From NCBI RefSeq assembly GCF_000091045.1, contig NC_006685.1, positions 835,701 to 899,700 on the forward strand: a stretch of DNA of 64,000 nt. The letters are read 5' to 3'. A program made the position numbers and the translations under genes. This document shows positions 22,787 to 34,089 of the stretch, one piece after another. This stretch comes from Cryptococcus deneoformans JEC21. Its lineage: Eukaryota > Basidiomycota > Tremellomycetes > Tremellales > Cryptococcaceae. Numbering within the stretch: the stretch's first letter is position 1; every line of letters begins with the position of its first letter. The notes beneath the pieces were generated by a model, which was not told the DNA's origin, ran no database searches, and was given only the letters and a program-made list of their open reading frames with translations.

Positions 22787-23168
22787 CAGGTCCTTGAGGA
22801 TGAGAGATGTTTTGATAGATAGCTCCCATTCAGCATAGTTCTGGGGGCCAGTTAAGATGACCCCCTGGTAGGATGTGTTGTTGTCTGTATTGTTGGACAT
22901 GATGTGTGTGTAGCTTTCAGAGCTCTATAGGAGAAGTGAGAGTCGTGTTCTTTGTAATAGAGATAAAGAGACGTCCAGGTTGTACTTAGCTAACGCAAGG
23001 CAAGTTTGCTTGTGCACTAGGCGCAGTGACTTGCCACTGGGGGGCACCAGATTTTCTCACCACTTGTTGGTATCAAGCAGTACCTGTGGTACTAATGCAA
23101 TAGTGACCTGCAGGATTTGTGTTGGTTGACTGATGTGTTTGCTAGAGTCTAGTGCTATTAAGCAGCAA

Positions 23169-23179
23169 GGCTCATAACC
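23169..23179 (-). other. C1 primer binding site, half initiator tRNA-Met type
   Basis: GGTTATGAGCC on the minus strand directly follows the 5' LTR. Its complement GGCTCATAACC is the anticodon stem-loop of initiator tRNA-Met (CAT anticodon), not the tRNA 3' end. Priming by a tRNA half molecule is known for Drosophila copia, whose site also starts GGTTATG. Confidence 0.7.
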
Positions 23180-23455
23180 TGTCAGATGTAGAGTTGTCTA
23201 GAGAGAGCTTGAGCACGCTGTGTCGATTGCCAGAGATGTCTAAGTTGCATGGAAACTATTCTACAATCCTTTGTCTTTATTTGTTTCGATATTGTAAGTG
23301 TTCTGGCTTATGTAATCTAAACTCCCCTTCTTCCCATGCCACCACCAACAATTCCCATGCCTCCACCAACAATTCCCATGCCTCCACTAACAATTCCCAT
23401 GCCTCCAGATCCCTACTGATCTCTCCAGATCCAGGTTGGATCAATCATTCTGACA
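23180..23455 (-). repeat. C1 5' LTR (276 bp)
   Basis: Pairs with 17957-18232, same length and, by eye, same sequence, including the 21-bp tandem units. Followed by the second TAAGC copy. Confidence 0.9.
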
Positions 23456-23460
23456 TAAGC

Positions 23461-23737
23461 TGTATGAATATTCAGCTATATTTGTTGTGTATGTATTCAT
23501 CCAGATTATGTAACATTCCATGTGTATAATGTTACATTTGAAATACTTAGTAATGACGTGGCATTTGATGTGTGTAACTTTACTTTCTGACACACAGTTG
23601 GTACTTAGTAAAATAGTAGTCGCATATTGTTGTAGTTCTTCAATACTCAATCCACATGTATTACAACCAGTGCATGTTTTGCTAGTCAACTACACACTAT
23701 ACTACTACGACACTCAGTGAGACACCCAGTGTCTACA
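23461..23737 (+). repeat. L3 solo LTR, right part
   Basis: Continues the L3 sequence of 17801-17956 after the C1 insertion and ends CAGTGTCTACA, followed by the second GAGAC. Confidence 0.85.
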
Positions 23738-25023
23738 GAGACGTCAGAGATATTGGCTGGAAGGATGTCGGCAAATTCACGGAGGATGGCGTCAGAGTGG
23801 GAGTGGCGTCCAGTGCTTACAGTCGGGGATTCGACAGGTGTGATGGAGTTGAGTTGTAATTGCACCAGCGATGTATAGGATGACCCCCCTGCATTGAGGA
23901 GGTGATTTAAACGTTCTGCCCCATCAAATAGGCAGTGTTGACGACAGAACTGTAATCCGAGGATAAGGCGGTAGCATGGACCAAGGGCCATGGCGTAGAA
24001 TGGGGTAGCGTTGTAGGTAGTGCCACCAATGATTACATCCACTACATACTCCTGGTCTACGACTGGACCCGCACGATTGTCTGCCATTTTGGTCCCCACC
24101 GGTATAATCGGCCGTCCTTGCCATCCCTGTTGCTCTGCGTACGCCCGGTCAACGACGTTTATGCCAGCGCCGCAATCAACGAGTGCTGTGACAGTGTCTC
24201 CGTCAGCCTTGAAACGGCAATTGACCATGATGAGAGGTACTGACCCAGCGAGCGCAGACGAGGCATCCTGTACTAGAGTGTCTGTGACAGGGTCGACAGT
24301 GAAAATGCCGTGGTGGTCGGACTTGTCGTCGTCGGCAAGGGAGACGAGGTTGGCGACTGGCACGGACGCGGAGGCATTGGGCGGGGTGGAGGGGGGGCGG
24401 GTTGGGCAGATAAGGCAGTGATGGCCGACAACGCGGCATGAGAAACACGCATTGATGCTTTGAAGATAGGCGCGGGCAGATCGGCCGGCGTCACCGAGGG
24501 GGAGCCATTTGGCGGGGTCAAGCCAGTCGAGCTGTTGTGCAGTGTGGCCCTTCGTGGTGGTGGAGGGGGTGGGGGCGAGTTTGGCAATGAGTGGAGGCGC
24601 AGGGGCAGGAGCGATGACATTGGCGACGGTTGGTGGGTGGCATGGGCGTGTTGACACCTGAAGGAAACGCGCCTCAAGCATTGCGTCATCGATGATGTCC
24701 ATCATGATCTCATATAGGTCGGCCGACATTGCAGAGAGCACCGTTTTGCCACGTGCGCGGAGAACAGCTTTGGTGCGGTGAGTAACCAAGGCATCGACAC
24801 TGTCCAATAGCCGGCGGTTGACATCCATGTCGCTGAGGGGGTCCTCGAAGTCGTGAAGAATGCCTTGGTAACTGATAACAAGGTGAAAGAATGCATCGAA
24901 CGCAGCGGGTGTGGTGTCCAAGCAACGGAGCTGCATGAATCGGTGGCAGAGTTTGGGCTCCCAGCCGCGGGCGAGAATGTGAGACTTAAGGGAGACTTGC
25001 CATGCATCCCAAGTTTCGGCATG
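23738..25023 (-). pseudogene. G1 gag C-part and protease
   Basis: Minus strand encodes gag from AETWDAWQVSLKSHIL through the CCHC knuckle CFSCRVVGHHCLIC, the protease segment LVDCGAG, to DILPANISDVS where L3 interrupts. No stop is seen in this segment. It is collinear with residues of about 239-666 of the complete G1 frame. The knuckle adds a Cys where other copies have Arg (CGC to TGC). Confidence 0.85.
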
Positions 25024-25578
25024 TGTAGGCACTGGGGTGTGCCTCACTGCGTTCGGTTGGTGTTCGAGAAGGTGTAGGCACTGGGGGTGCCTCACTGCGT
25101 TCGGTTGGCGTTCGAGAAGGATGGGTGTTCGTGGTATAGGTCTAGAGGGCGTTCGGATGCGTTCGAGGAAGCGTTCGGTGTTTGTTTATAGTTATAGTGG
25201 TCTACTGGATGCGAAACTAGCAATGGTTGATATGCATGAGTTTCGCTTGGAGAAAGAGAAAACTATAACTATGTATGAGATCTATATATATATATATATG
25301 TATGGATGTATGCAGAAACAAACAGAAGTCCATCGAAAAAAAAGGACAGAGATCCGGCGAAGTCCGCCGCCGCGTCTTGGCAGCAATTGCCGGTCCTATG
25401 CATGAGAATAAAATATCATGCATAGGATAAAGGCAGGACAGAGCTCGATGCCGTGTTTCGGCGAAGTCCGAAAAAACGTGTTTCGGCATCAAATCTCACC
25501 TACCAACATCGACCAATGCATAGGAATAAATCCTATCATATGGTGAGAACAAGTGGTGGTAACGGCTCTGCACTTACA
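25024..25578 (-). mobile_element. G2 solo LTR in G1 gag
   Basis: TGTAGGCAC...CTTACA ends. The first 49 bp are present twice in tandem (25024-25072, then again from 25073). The flanks GCATG (25019-25023) and GTGTG (25579-25583) are each one CpG transition away from the GCGTG expected at this site in the intact G1, so they are a decayed 5-bp target duplication. Confidence 0.8.
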
Positions 25579-26278
25579 GTGTGTTTGCCATGGAGCTCGA
25601 GCCACATGGTGAACCGGCCGCCCGATTGGGAGATCGAGGTATTTGCCACAGAAATCTTCCACGCGTGCTCAGCCGGGCCGGGGCTCCAGTGTAGGAGGGC
25701 GTCACGGAAATAGGTCTCCAAAGCGAGGAGGTGTCGCTGGAGTGCGAACGGGTCGGCGGGGGAGTGAGTCCCAAGTCGCGGCAGAGAGATCTTATCCGGG
25801 CGGGACCCGCGTGTAGAGGGGGGGACGTGACGGTCGGGGCCGGTGGTGGCTTGATCGGCTAGCGCTTGGGTGGAACGGAGGAGTCCGGCGACAATAGACT
25901 TAAGCTCGTCGATCTCAGGAACGGTCGTGCCGGAAAGGGCAGTGGTGGGGCCCGGGGTCTTTCGGTAGATCGCACCCGTGGTGTCGTGTACAGGGGTGGC
26001 GTAGTTTACCATCTTTTCGTCGGGTATGTCAGGCACTGAAGGCACCGCGTTTGAAGTTGTGGGCGAAGCCAAATTGTCTCCGGAGCCCACGGACGATAGG
26101 TGGTCTTCCGTGAATGTGCCGAAGATGGGAACGCCAGTGGGGTGGTGCCCGATGATGGGATGGGAAGTCACCTCGTCGTAGGCAATGATGGGTTGGCCCT
26201 GAGAGTCGAACGCCATGATGTATGTTGGTGTGGTGGGGTGTGGTATGAATTGATTTGGGTAATGAGTTTGAAAAAAAG
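25579..26278 (-). pseudogene. G1 gag N-part
   Basis: The frame can start at ATG 26216 (MAFDSQGQPI) or, in phase, at an ATG 26294 inside the LTR; the inner ATG is the likelier start because the outer one overlaps the LTR end. It encodes residues equivalent to about 27-238 of G1 gag without a stop and is cut by the G2 solo LTR. Confidence 0.8.
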
Positions 26279-26993
26279 TGTAAGGTCCGGACAATAGACC
26301 TTCACTGAACTGTTGGGGCTAGCTCGGAGGGACAAGGCTTGGAGAGAACTGGTGGGCTCTTAGGGCTGGCAGGGCTCGAGGCTTAACTTCGGACTGGAGA
26401 GAAGCAAACAAGATCCCAAATGCATATGCTGATTATGTCCTATCAGCGACTAGTAAAGGAGACAAGATGAAGGATTGATAGGAACAAGAGGAGAAGGCAA
26501 GGTACTTGTGACTGTAAGGTCAGAAGAAGGAAAAGGTTGAACACAACAAGGATAAAAGAATAAAGGAAATTGTGTGTCAACCCTTCCATGTACTTTGCCT
26601 TCACTCTCGAAACCAGTCGCGACCAAAGCTCCGGTAAACACCAGGGCTTGTGGCATGAAAAATCGGACAAGAAACTCGGACTTAGGATGAGAAATGGAAG
26701 AGAAAATAAGAAGAGAAAAAAGCGGAAGTAAAATAATGCACGTGACCTGGGAGGAAGAGTGCGGATGCAATTTGACGCGCGCGACTTGGAGGAAAGGAGC
26801 GGAAGTAAATTGAGACGCGGCTCGGAGAAACAGGGGAAAAATAAAGCACATGACCTGGGAGAAAGGAGAGCGGATGCAATTTGACGCGCGCAACTTGGAG
26901 GAAGAAGCGGAAGTAAATTGAAACGCGGCTCGAAATTAGAAGCTGGGGAAAGTGGTGACCGTGGGTCACTGGGTCGGAGGCTAGCCTCTTACA
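26279..26993 (-). repeat. G1 LTR, short form (715 bp), shared by two G1 copies
   Basis: Starts TGTAAGGTCCGG and ends GCCTCTTACA. Its right side meets a polypurine tract (3' LTR position for the copy at 26994-30349) and its left side meets a gag leader (5' LTR position for the copy at 11.5-26.3 kb). One LTR between two internal regions points to LTR-LTR recombination. It is exactly 227 bp shorter than the 942-bp form. Confidence 0.85.
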
Positions 26994-27489
26994 CCCTCCC
27001 CCTCCTGGATGAGACGGAGTATGTGAGGGAGAAGAAGGAAATGAGACACACACACACTAGAAAACTGTAGAAGCTGGGCTTCAATGAGGGGCCAGGCTGA
27101 GAGACAATCCATGAAACATGTTGACTGAGGGAAACCCCCACCACGAAAAAACTCCCTGGCCTTTTGGCTTCTTTTCAGATTCTTTGTCTGGGGATAAAAA
27201 AAATGGGGGGTGGGGGAACCTCTTGTCTGTCTTCAGGCCCGTGAGGAAGGGGGGGAGGAAACTGAAGGAGAAATAAACGGACGAGAAAAAAAATGAGAAA
27301 ACACGGCACGAAGGAAAAAAAGGGGGGAACGGAATTGAAAACCTGGACAGGGGTGGGCTGGGGACTTGAGGGGGGGTGGTTTGGCATCTGTGCGAAGGTG
27401 TCAGCCTGGTCTGAGGGGTAGATGAGGAAAAAAAGGGTGTTAGGGAGGGTGTATACAGCTCACGACGGAGTGTGGCCATGTCGGGACCG
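26994..27489 (-). other. G1 3' untranslated region and polypurine tract
   Basis: CCAGGAGGGGGAGGG (minus strand, 26994-27008) abuts the LTR as polypurine tract. The rest is low-complexity purine/pyrimidine runs between the pol stop codon and the tract. No gene. Confidence 0.75.
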
Positions 27490-30349
27490 TTAACCCTGGG
27501 TGAACATCTGAGGAACATCAGTAGTAACGTCCAGTACGTCGAGATGTAGCTCATCTTCGCCAATAAAGTCTTCCCAAGCCTCCTGCCAACCTGCATAGTC
27601 CTGCGCTGTATCGCGACTGAGCCACCGAGCCTTGGGGCCTTCACCGGCGAAGCGGGCGCGCACTTGGTAAACCGTTGGATGATTTCCCTTGGGGGTGAGG
27701 GTGCGGTCTTCAAGGATTTGGAGGATGCGTGGCGAGGAAACTGCCGGGCGGTCGAGTAGGCGAGGAACCGCGTGCTGGTGATACTGTTCGGACTCCCGGT
27801 ATGGCTTGAGGCGCGAAACATGGCGGCGAGGCGTCGACTGTGTTGAGGTGACGGGGACATCCAATTCATAGAGTGATTGCTCGGGAAAGGCCTGGAGGAT
27901 GGTGAAGGGGCCTTCCCAGCGGGGCATGAACTTCGCAGAACGGTTAGTGGCGGTCTTATATTCGTGACGGAACTCAGCTGTGTTCAAGTAGACTTTGTCT
28001 CCCGGGTGGTAAACAGGGTCCGGCCGACGATGTTTGTTGGCTTGAACACTTTGCCGATGCTTAGCGAGAAGCAGTTCGTCACGAGCGATGCCCTCTTCGA
28101 GGGCCATGCGTTGGGCAGCGAGATCCCATTCGGAAGCCGTAGGTTGAGCGAGGGACAGGTCCGTAGCTGATGTTGAGGGGAGGAGCGGCGGAGTGAGTGA
28201 CAGGCGTCTCCCGAAAACGAGCTCGGCGGGGGTGTGGTGGGTTGAGCGTCGGATGGTGTTGTTCATTGCGAAGGCGACCCGTTGTAGGTTGGCTGCCCAG
28301 TTTCGGCCTTGGTCGTCAGTCCAGGTTCGCAGGATCTGGATGACTGTCTTGTTTGATCGTTCTGATATACCATCGGTCTGGGGGTGGTATGCTGTGGACA
28401 TCTTTAGCTTAGTGCCCAGGAGTGAATTCAACCGACGCCATGACGCAGCAGTGAATAACTTATCGCGGTCTGAGACGATCGATTGTGGTACCCCATATTT
28501 AGAAACCCAGTGGTCGTAGTAGAGTTGAGCAAAAGCGGAGGACGTGAGCGTCGTGACTGTTGGTATGAGAGCGACCCAGCCGGTGAGGCGATCGGTAATG
28601 ACGATGAGATAGTCGAAGCTGTGTGATTGCGGTAGTGGCCCCACGAAATCTATGCCTATGTCGGAGAATTTGGCGGGAGGAACTGGTAATGAGTGTAGTA
28701 GTCCGGGAGGCTTAGTGGTGGTGGCTTTGGATGTCTGACAGGCTGGGCAAGTGCTGACAAAGTCCTTTACGTCACTAGCCATACCATCCCAGAAGTACTT
28801 ACAACGCAGTAGTTCAAGTGTTTTCTCCACCCCGAAATGGCCCATCGCATCGTGGCATTCCTGGAGGCACTGTTCTCGTAAGGTCAGTATTTCGGGGATG
28901 CAGAGCCGGTCCTCGTATGTTAGCACCTTCCTGACCCCCCGTGCTCCGTTGACTTCGGTAGTGCGGACACCCGGAGGGCAGCGGTCTACTTCCCTCCAAA
29001 TGCTCATTACCGGGTCCTGCCCATACCCGTCAGCCACTTCATCCAGGAAAGTTGCGTTTGGTGAGAGAACCATCATGGTGAGGGCGTTGACGTGGGCGTC
29101 GGAGTTGCGGAGCCGGGAGAAAGCGTCGGCGATGACATTAGTGGCCCCTGGAATGTGGGAAATCTGGAGGTCGTAATCGGCGAGCACTAGTAACCACCGC
29201 TTCTGACGTTCGGACAGATTTGGTTGTTGAAAGAACCACTTGAGAGTCGCATGGTCCGTCATGACGTGTACCGGGACGCCGAGAAGTAGAGGCCGCCACT
29301 CTTTGAGGGCGTGGATGATGGCGCATAACTCTTTTTCGTGTACCGGATAATTTCGTTCGGCGGCGGTGAGAGAGCGGGAATCGTAGGCGATAGGTTGAGC
29401 GTTGTCGGGGGATAAACCCGTGCCCAACCAGGCGCCGAGGCCGGTATTGCTTGCGTCGGTGAAAAGGTAGAGATTGGTTTGACCTGCGAGGATAGCTTCA
29501 TGGGAAAGGGGGGACAGACCTGTGATACGTGCCACCATTTCCTTCAGCGCCTCAAACGCATCTTGCGCCGACGTTGTCCACTTCCATACCCAACTCAGTG
29601 ATTCTAATCGGTCGGCTGGGAGGCCCTTAGCTAGTTGACGTTTACGGGATTCATACACTTTCTCTGCTGTCTTGTTCGGAGGGAGAAGAGCCGTGAGAAC
29701 GGACGTCTTGGTGGCGATGTGTGGGATGAATTTGCGTAAATACTGGAGAAGGCCAAGAAAAGATCGGAGGTCTTTCACACAACCAGGAGATGGCCATGTG
29801 CATAGTGCTTCGACTTTCTTCGGATCTGGCCCAATGTGATTGGGGGAGATTACGTGGCCCAGGAAGGATACTGAGTCGACGAAAAATTTCGACTTGCTAG
29901 GCGAGCAAACAAACCCGCTGTTACGTAAAGCCGTGAGAACCGCGCGAATATTTTTCGCTAAGTCAGAGTCGGTCGCGCCCCAAATGATGATATCATCGAC
30001 ATATGCTTCACAACAAACGCTGATGAGGTTACGTAAAGCCTCGTTGAGGCGGCGTTGTTGTGTTGCCGGCGAGTTGCACGCACCTTGCGGCATCACAACC
30101 CATTCGTACAAACCCCAGGGAGTGCTGATTGCCGTTTTCTCGATATCAGGCTCGTGCATGAGCGTCTGAAAAAATGCATCGGTAAGGTCGAGTTTGGCGA
30201 AAACCTTGCCACGAGCGGCGCGTTGAAGAATGTCGTCAATGTTGGGAACCGGGGTTCGATCTTTAACCGTAACACTATTGAGGCCGCGAAAATCGCAGAG
30301 GAAACGGAATTTGCCATTTTCTTTCTTAATGAGGAAAGCAGGGGCGGCC
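27490..30349 (-). pseudogene. G1 pol, 5'-truncated (RT to chromodomain-like tail)
   Basis: Open on the minus strand from mid-RT (FLIKKENGKFR) to the TAA at 27490. It has YVDD, RNase H acids, the integrase zinc finger, a DD35E core (IGIDFVGPL, VSDRDKLF, ISERSNK), a GPFTIL segment and a chromodomain-like tail (ILQILEDRTL...YQVRARFAGEG...AWEDFIG). Gag, protease and the first part of RT are missing because the sequence changes abruptly at 30349/30350 to a G1 LTR. It is 12,069 bp from, and slightly diverged from, the matching part of the next unit. Confidence 0.85.
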
Positions 30350-31291
30350 TGTAAGGTCCGGACAATAGACCTTCACTGTACTGTTGGGGCTAGCTCGGAG
30401 GGACAAGGCTTGGAGAGAACTGGTGGGCTCTTAGGGCTGGCAGGGCTCGAGGCTTAACTTCGGACTGGAGAGAAGCAAACAAGATCCCAAATGCATATGC
30501 TGATTATGTCCTATCAGCGACTAGTAAAGGAGACAAGATGAAGAATTGATAGGGACAAGAGGAGAAGGCAAGGTACTTGTGACTGTAAAGTCGGAAGAAG
30601 GAAAGGTTGAACACAACAAGGATAAAAGAATAAGGAATTTGTGTGAAACCCAAAGAGCCCGAAGCTTACCTGATTATGTCCTATCAGCGACTAGTAAAGG
30701 AGACAAGATGAAGAATTGATAGGGACACTGATCAGGATTAGCCAGGGGGTCTGAGGGGAGAAGGTAATTAGTAGAGAGCTCTGCTTACAGAGGAGAAGGC
30801 AAGGTACTTGTGACTGTAAAGTCGGAAGAAGGAAAGGTTGAACACAACAAGGATAAAAGAATAAGGAATTTGTGTGTCAACCTTTCCATGCACTTTGCCT
30901 TCGCTCTCGAAACCAGTCGCGACCAAAGCCCGGTAAACACCGGGGCTTGTGGCATGAAAAATCGGACAAGAAACTCGGACTTAGGACGAGAAATGGAAGA
31001 GAAAACAAGAAGAGAAAAAAGCGGAAGTAAAATGATGCACGTGACCTGGGAGGGAGAGTGCGGATGCAATTTGACGCGCGCGACTTGGAGGAAAGGAGCG
31101 GAAGTAAATTGAGACGCGGCTCGGAGAAACAGGGGAAAAATAAAGCACGTGACCTGGGAAAGGGAGCGCGGATGCAATTTGACGCGCGCAACTTGGAGGA
31201 AGAAGCGGAAGCAAATTGAAACGCGGCTCGAAATTAGAAGCTGGGGAAGGTGGTGACCGTGGGTCACTGGGTCGGAGGCTAGCCTCTTACA
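30350..31291 (-). repeat. G1 LTR, long form (942 bp)
   Basis: TGTAAGGTCCGG...CCTCTTACA. It carries a 227-bp tandem duplication around GATTATGTCCTATCAGCGAC and a second imperfect duplication of roughly 100 bp around GCGGATGCAATTTGACGCGC. Joined on the left directly to truncated RT. Confidence 0.85.
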
Positions 31292-32033
31292 CCCTCCCCC
31301 TCCTGGATGAGACGGAGTATGTGAGGGAGAAGAAGGAAATGAGACACACACACAAAGAGGGAGAAAGAACTGAGCTAGGAAACTGTAGAAGCTGAGCTTC
31401 AAGGAGGGGCCAGGCTGAGAGACAATCCATGAAACATGTTGACTGAGGGAAACCCCCACCACGAAAAAACTCCCTGGCCTTTTGGCTTCTTTTCAGATTC
31501 TTTGTCTGGGGATAAAAAAAAATGGGGGGTGGGGGAACCTCTTGTCTGTCTTCAGGCCTGTGAGGAAGGGGGGGAGGAAACTGGAGGAGAAAAAAAAACG
31601 GACGAGAAAAAAAATGAGAAAACACGGCACGAAGGAAAAAAAGGGGGGGAACGAAATTGAAAACCTGGATGGGTGGGCTTGGGGCTTGATGGGGGGGGGT
31701 GGTTTGGCATCTGTGTGAAGGTGTCAGCCTGGTCTGAGGGGTAGATGAGGAAAAAAAGGGTGTTAGGGAGGGTGTATACAGCTCACGACGGAGTGTGGCC
31801 ATGTCGGGGCCGTTAACCCTGGGTGAACATCTGAGAAACATCAGTAGTAACGTCCAGTACGTCGAGATGTAGCTCATCTTCGCCAATAAAGTCTTCCCAA
31901 GCCTCCTGCCAACCTGCATAGTCCTGCGCCGTATCGCGACTGAGCCACTGAGCCTTGGGGCCTTCACCGGCGAGGCGGGCGCGCACTTGATAGACCTTTG
32001 GATGATTTCCCTTGGGGGTGAGGGTGCGGTCTT
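31292..32033 (-). pseudogene. G1 3' remnant (chromodomain-like tail and 3' UTR)
   Basis: Polypurine tract next to the LTR, then 3' UTR, then codons for the last 70 or so residues of G1 (GNHPKVYQVRARLAGEG to DVSQMFTQG, stop at 31813). It breaks off at GGTCTT where another G1 LTR begins, so everything upstream of the tail has been lost. Confidence 0.8.
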
Positions 32034-32975
32034 TGTAAGGTCCGGACAATAGACCTTCACTGTACTGTTGGGGCTAGCTCGGAGGGACAAGGCTTGGAGA
32101 GAACTGGTGGGCTCTTAGGGCTGGCAGGGCTCGAGGCTTAACTTCGGACTGGAGAGAAGCAAACAAGATCCCAAATGCATATGCTGATTATGTCCTATCA
32201 GCGACTAGTAAAGGAGACAAGATGAAGAATTGATAGGGACAAGAGGAGAAGGCAAGGTACTTGTGACTGTAAAGTCGGAAGAAGGAAAGGTTGAACACAA
32301 CAAGAATAAAAGAATAAGGAATTTGTGTGAAACCCAAAGAGCCCGAAGCTTACCTGATTATGTCCTATCAGCGACTAGTAAAGGAGACAAGATGAAGAAT
32401 TGATAGGGACACTGATCAGGATTAGCCAGGGGGTCTGAGGGGAGAAGGTAATTAGTAGAGAGCTCTGCTTACAGAGGAGAAGGCAAGGTACTTGTGACTG
32501 TAAAGTCGGAAGAAGGAAAGGTTGAACACAACAAGGATAAAAGAATAAGGAATTTGTGTGTCAACCTTTCCATGCACTTTGCCTTCGCTCTCGAAACCAG
32601 TCGCGACCAAAGCCCGGTAAACACCGGGGCTTGTGGCATGAAAAATCGGACAAGAAACTCGGACTTAGGACGAGAAATGGAAGAGAAAACAAGAAGAGAA
32701 AAAAGCGGAAGTAAAATGATGCACGTGACCTGGGAGGGAGAGTGCGGATGCAATTTGACGCGCGCGACTTGGAGGAAAGGAGCGGAAGTAAATTGAGACG
32801 CGGCTCGGAGAAACAGGGGAAAAATAAAGCACGTGACCTGGGAAAGGGAGCGCGGATGCAATTTGACGCGCGCAACTTGGAGGAAGAAGCGGAAGCAAAT
32901 TGAAACGCGGCTCGAAATTAGAAGCTGGGGAAGGTGGTGACCGTGGGTCACTGGGTCGGAGGCTAGCCTCTTACA
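32034..32975 (-). repeat. G1 LTR, long form (942 bp)
   Basis: Nearly identical to 30350-31291, 1684 bp away, with at least one non-CpG difference (near 32303). It is the 3' LTR of the G1 that carries the G2 insertion. Confidence 0.85.
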
Positions 32976-33584
32976 CCCTCCCCCTCCTGGATGAGACGGA
33001 GTATGTGAGGGAGAAGAAGGAAATGAGACACACACACAAAGAGGGAGAAAGAACTGAGCTAGGAAACTGTAGAAGCTGAGCTTCAAGGAGGGGCCAGGCT
33101 GAGAGACAATCCATGAAACATGTTGACTGAGGGAAACCCCCACCACGAAAAAACTCCCTGGCCTTTTGGCTTCTTTTCAGATTCTTTGTCTGGGGATAAA
33201 AAAAAATGGGGGGTGGGGGAACCTCTTGTCTGTCTTCAGGCCTGTGAGGAAGGGGGGGAGGAAACTGGAGGAGAAAAAAAACGGACGAGAAAAAAATGAG
33301 AAAACACGGCACGAAGGAAAAAAAGGGGGGGAACGAAATTGAAAACCTGGACGGGTGGGCTTGGGGCTTGATGGGGGGGGGGTGGTTTGGCATCTGTGTG
33401 AAGGTGTCAGCCTGGTCTGAGGGGTAGATGAGGAAAAAAAGGGTGTTAGGGAGGGTGTATACAGCTCACGACGGAGTGTGGCCATGTCGGGGCCGTTAAC
33501 CCTGGGTGAACATCTGAGAAACATCAGTAGTAACGTCCAGTACGTCGAGATGTAGCTCATCTTCGCCAATAAAGTCTTCCCAAG
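32976..33584 (-). pseudogene. G1 3' UTR and last codons, before G2 insertion
   Basis: Polypurine tract, 3' UTR and the final 30 or so codons of G1 pol (stop at 33496-33498). The coding sequence is interrupted by G2 at CCAAG (33580-33584) and resumes at 39648. Confidence 0.8.
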
Positions 33585-34082
33585 TGTAAGTGCAGAGCCC
33601 TTACCACCACTTGTTCTCACCATATGGTAGGATTTATTCCTATGCATTGGTCGATGTTGGTAAGTGAGATTTGATGCCGAAACGCGTTTTTCGGACTTCG
33701 CCGAAACGCGGCATCGAGCTCTGTCCCGCCTTTATCCTATGCATGATATTTTATTCTCATGCATAGGACCGGCAATTGCTGCCGAGACGCGGCGGCGGAC
33801 TTCACCGGATCTCTGCCCCTTTTTTCGATGGACTTCTGTTTGTTTCTGCATACATCCATATATATATATATAGATCTCATACATAGTTATAGTTTTCTCT
33901 TTCTCTAGCGAAACTCATGCATATCAACCATTGCTAGTTTCGCATCCAGTAGACCACTATAACTATAAACAAACACCGAACGCTTCCTCGAACGCATCCG
34001 AACGCCCTCTAGACCTATACCACGAACGCCCATCCTTCTCGAACGCCAACCGAACGCAGTGAGGCACCCCCCAGTGCCTACA
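33585..34082 (+). repeat. G2 copy 1, 5' LTR (498 bp)
   Basis: TGTAAGTGCAGAG...CAGTGCCTACA. Differs from its 3' partner at 33804 (A for G in a CpG). Contains a 12-bp perfect inverted repeat (33735-33746 with 33757-33768), a (TA)n block near 33858-33872 and GCTAGTTTCG at 33933-33942. Confidence 0.9.
33858..33872 (+). promoter_or_regulatory. Possible TATA region of G2 LTR promoter
   Basis: Alternating TA run conserved in all G2 LTRs in the window, about 60-75 bp upstream of the GCTAGTTTCG motif. A promoter role is inferred from position only. Confidence 0.35.
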
Positions 34083-34089
34083 CTTTTTT

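Larger units (their letters stand above)
18222..22900 (-). pseudogene. C1 gag-pol polyprotein, interrupted by L4 LTR
   Basis: The reading frame starts at ATG 22900-22898, runs 36 or so codons, is interrupted by the L4 LTR, and continues in the same phase from 22198 to the stop at 18222-18224 inside the 3' LTR. The downstream part alone is 1313 residues from Met 22163. Domains in copia order: gag; a knuckle-like WCSIHKVPTHNTRDC; protease FIVDSGASHHM; integrase with WHHKLGH...CEACIKGK, the DIWGP and SDRGGEF acids; RT with DIKAAFLNGDL and VHVDDQ; RNase H with YVDADWGGD and STTEAEYMA. Integrase preceding RT identifies Ty1/copia. No frameshift or internal stop is visible outside the LTR insertion, so without it the element would have looked competent. 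Confidence 0.88.
17957..23455 (-). mobile_element. C1: Ty1/copia retrotransposon (5499 bp), TSD TAAGC
   Basis: Two 276-bp LTRs (TGTCAGATG...TTCTGACA) bound the element. TAAGC is duplicated at 17952-17956 and 23456-23460, and the L3 copy at 57809 shows the empty site. A polypurine tract adjoins the 3' LTR and a tRNA-type primer site adjoins the 5' LTR. The only damage seen is an L4 solo LTR at 22199-22786 near the start of gag. Identical-looking LTRs imply a recent insertion. Confidence 0.9.

Noticed and set aside
23169..23190. A tRNA gene fragment at GGCTCATAACC
   Set aside because: Only the anticodon stem-loop part matches and it sits exactly at the primer binding position of C1; no acceptor or T arm is present.
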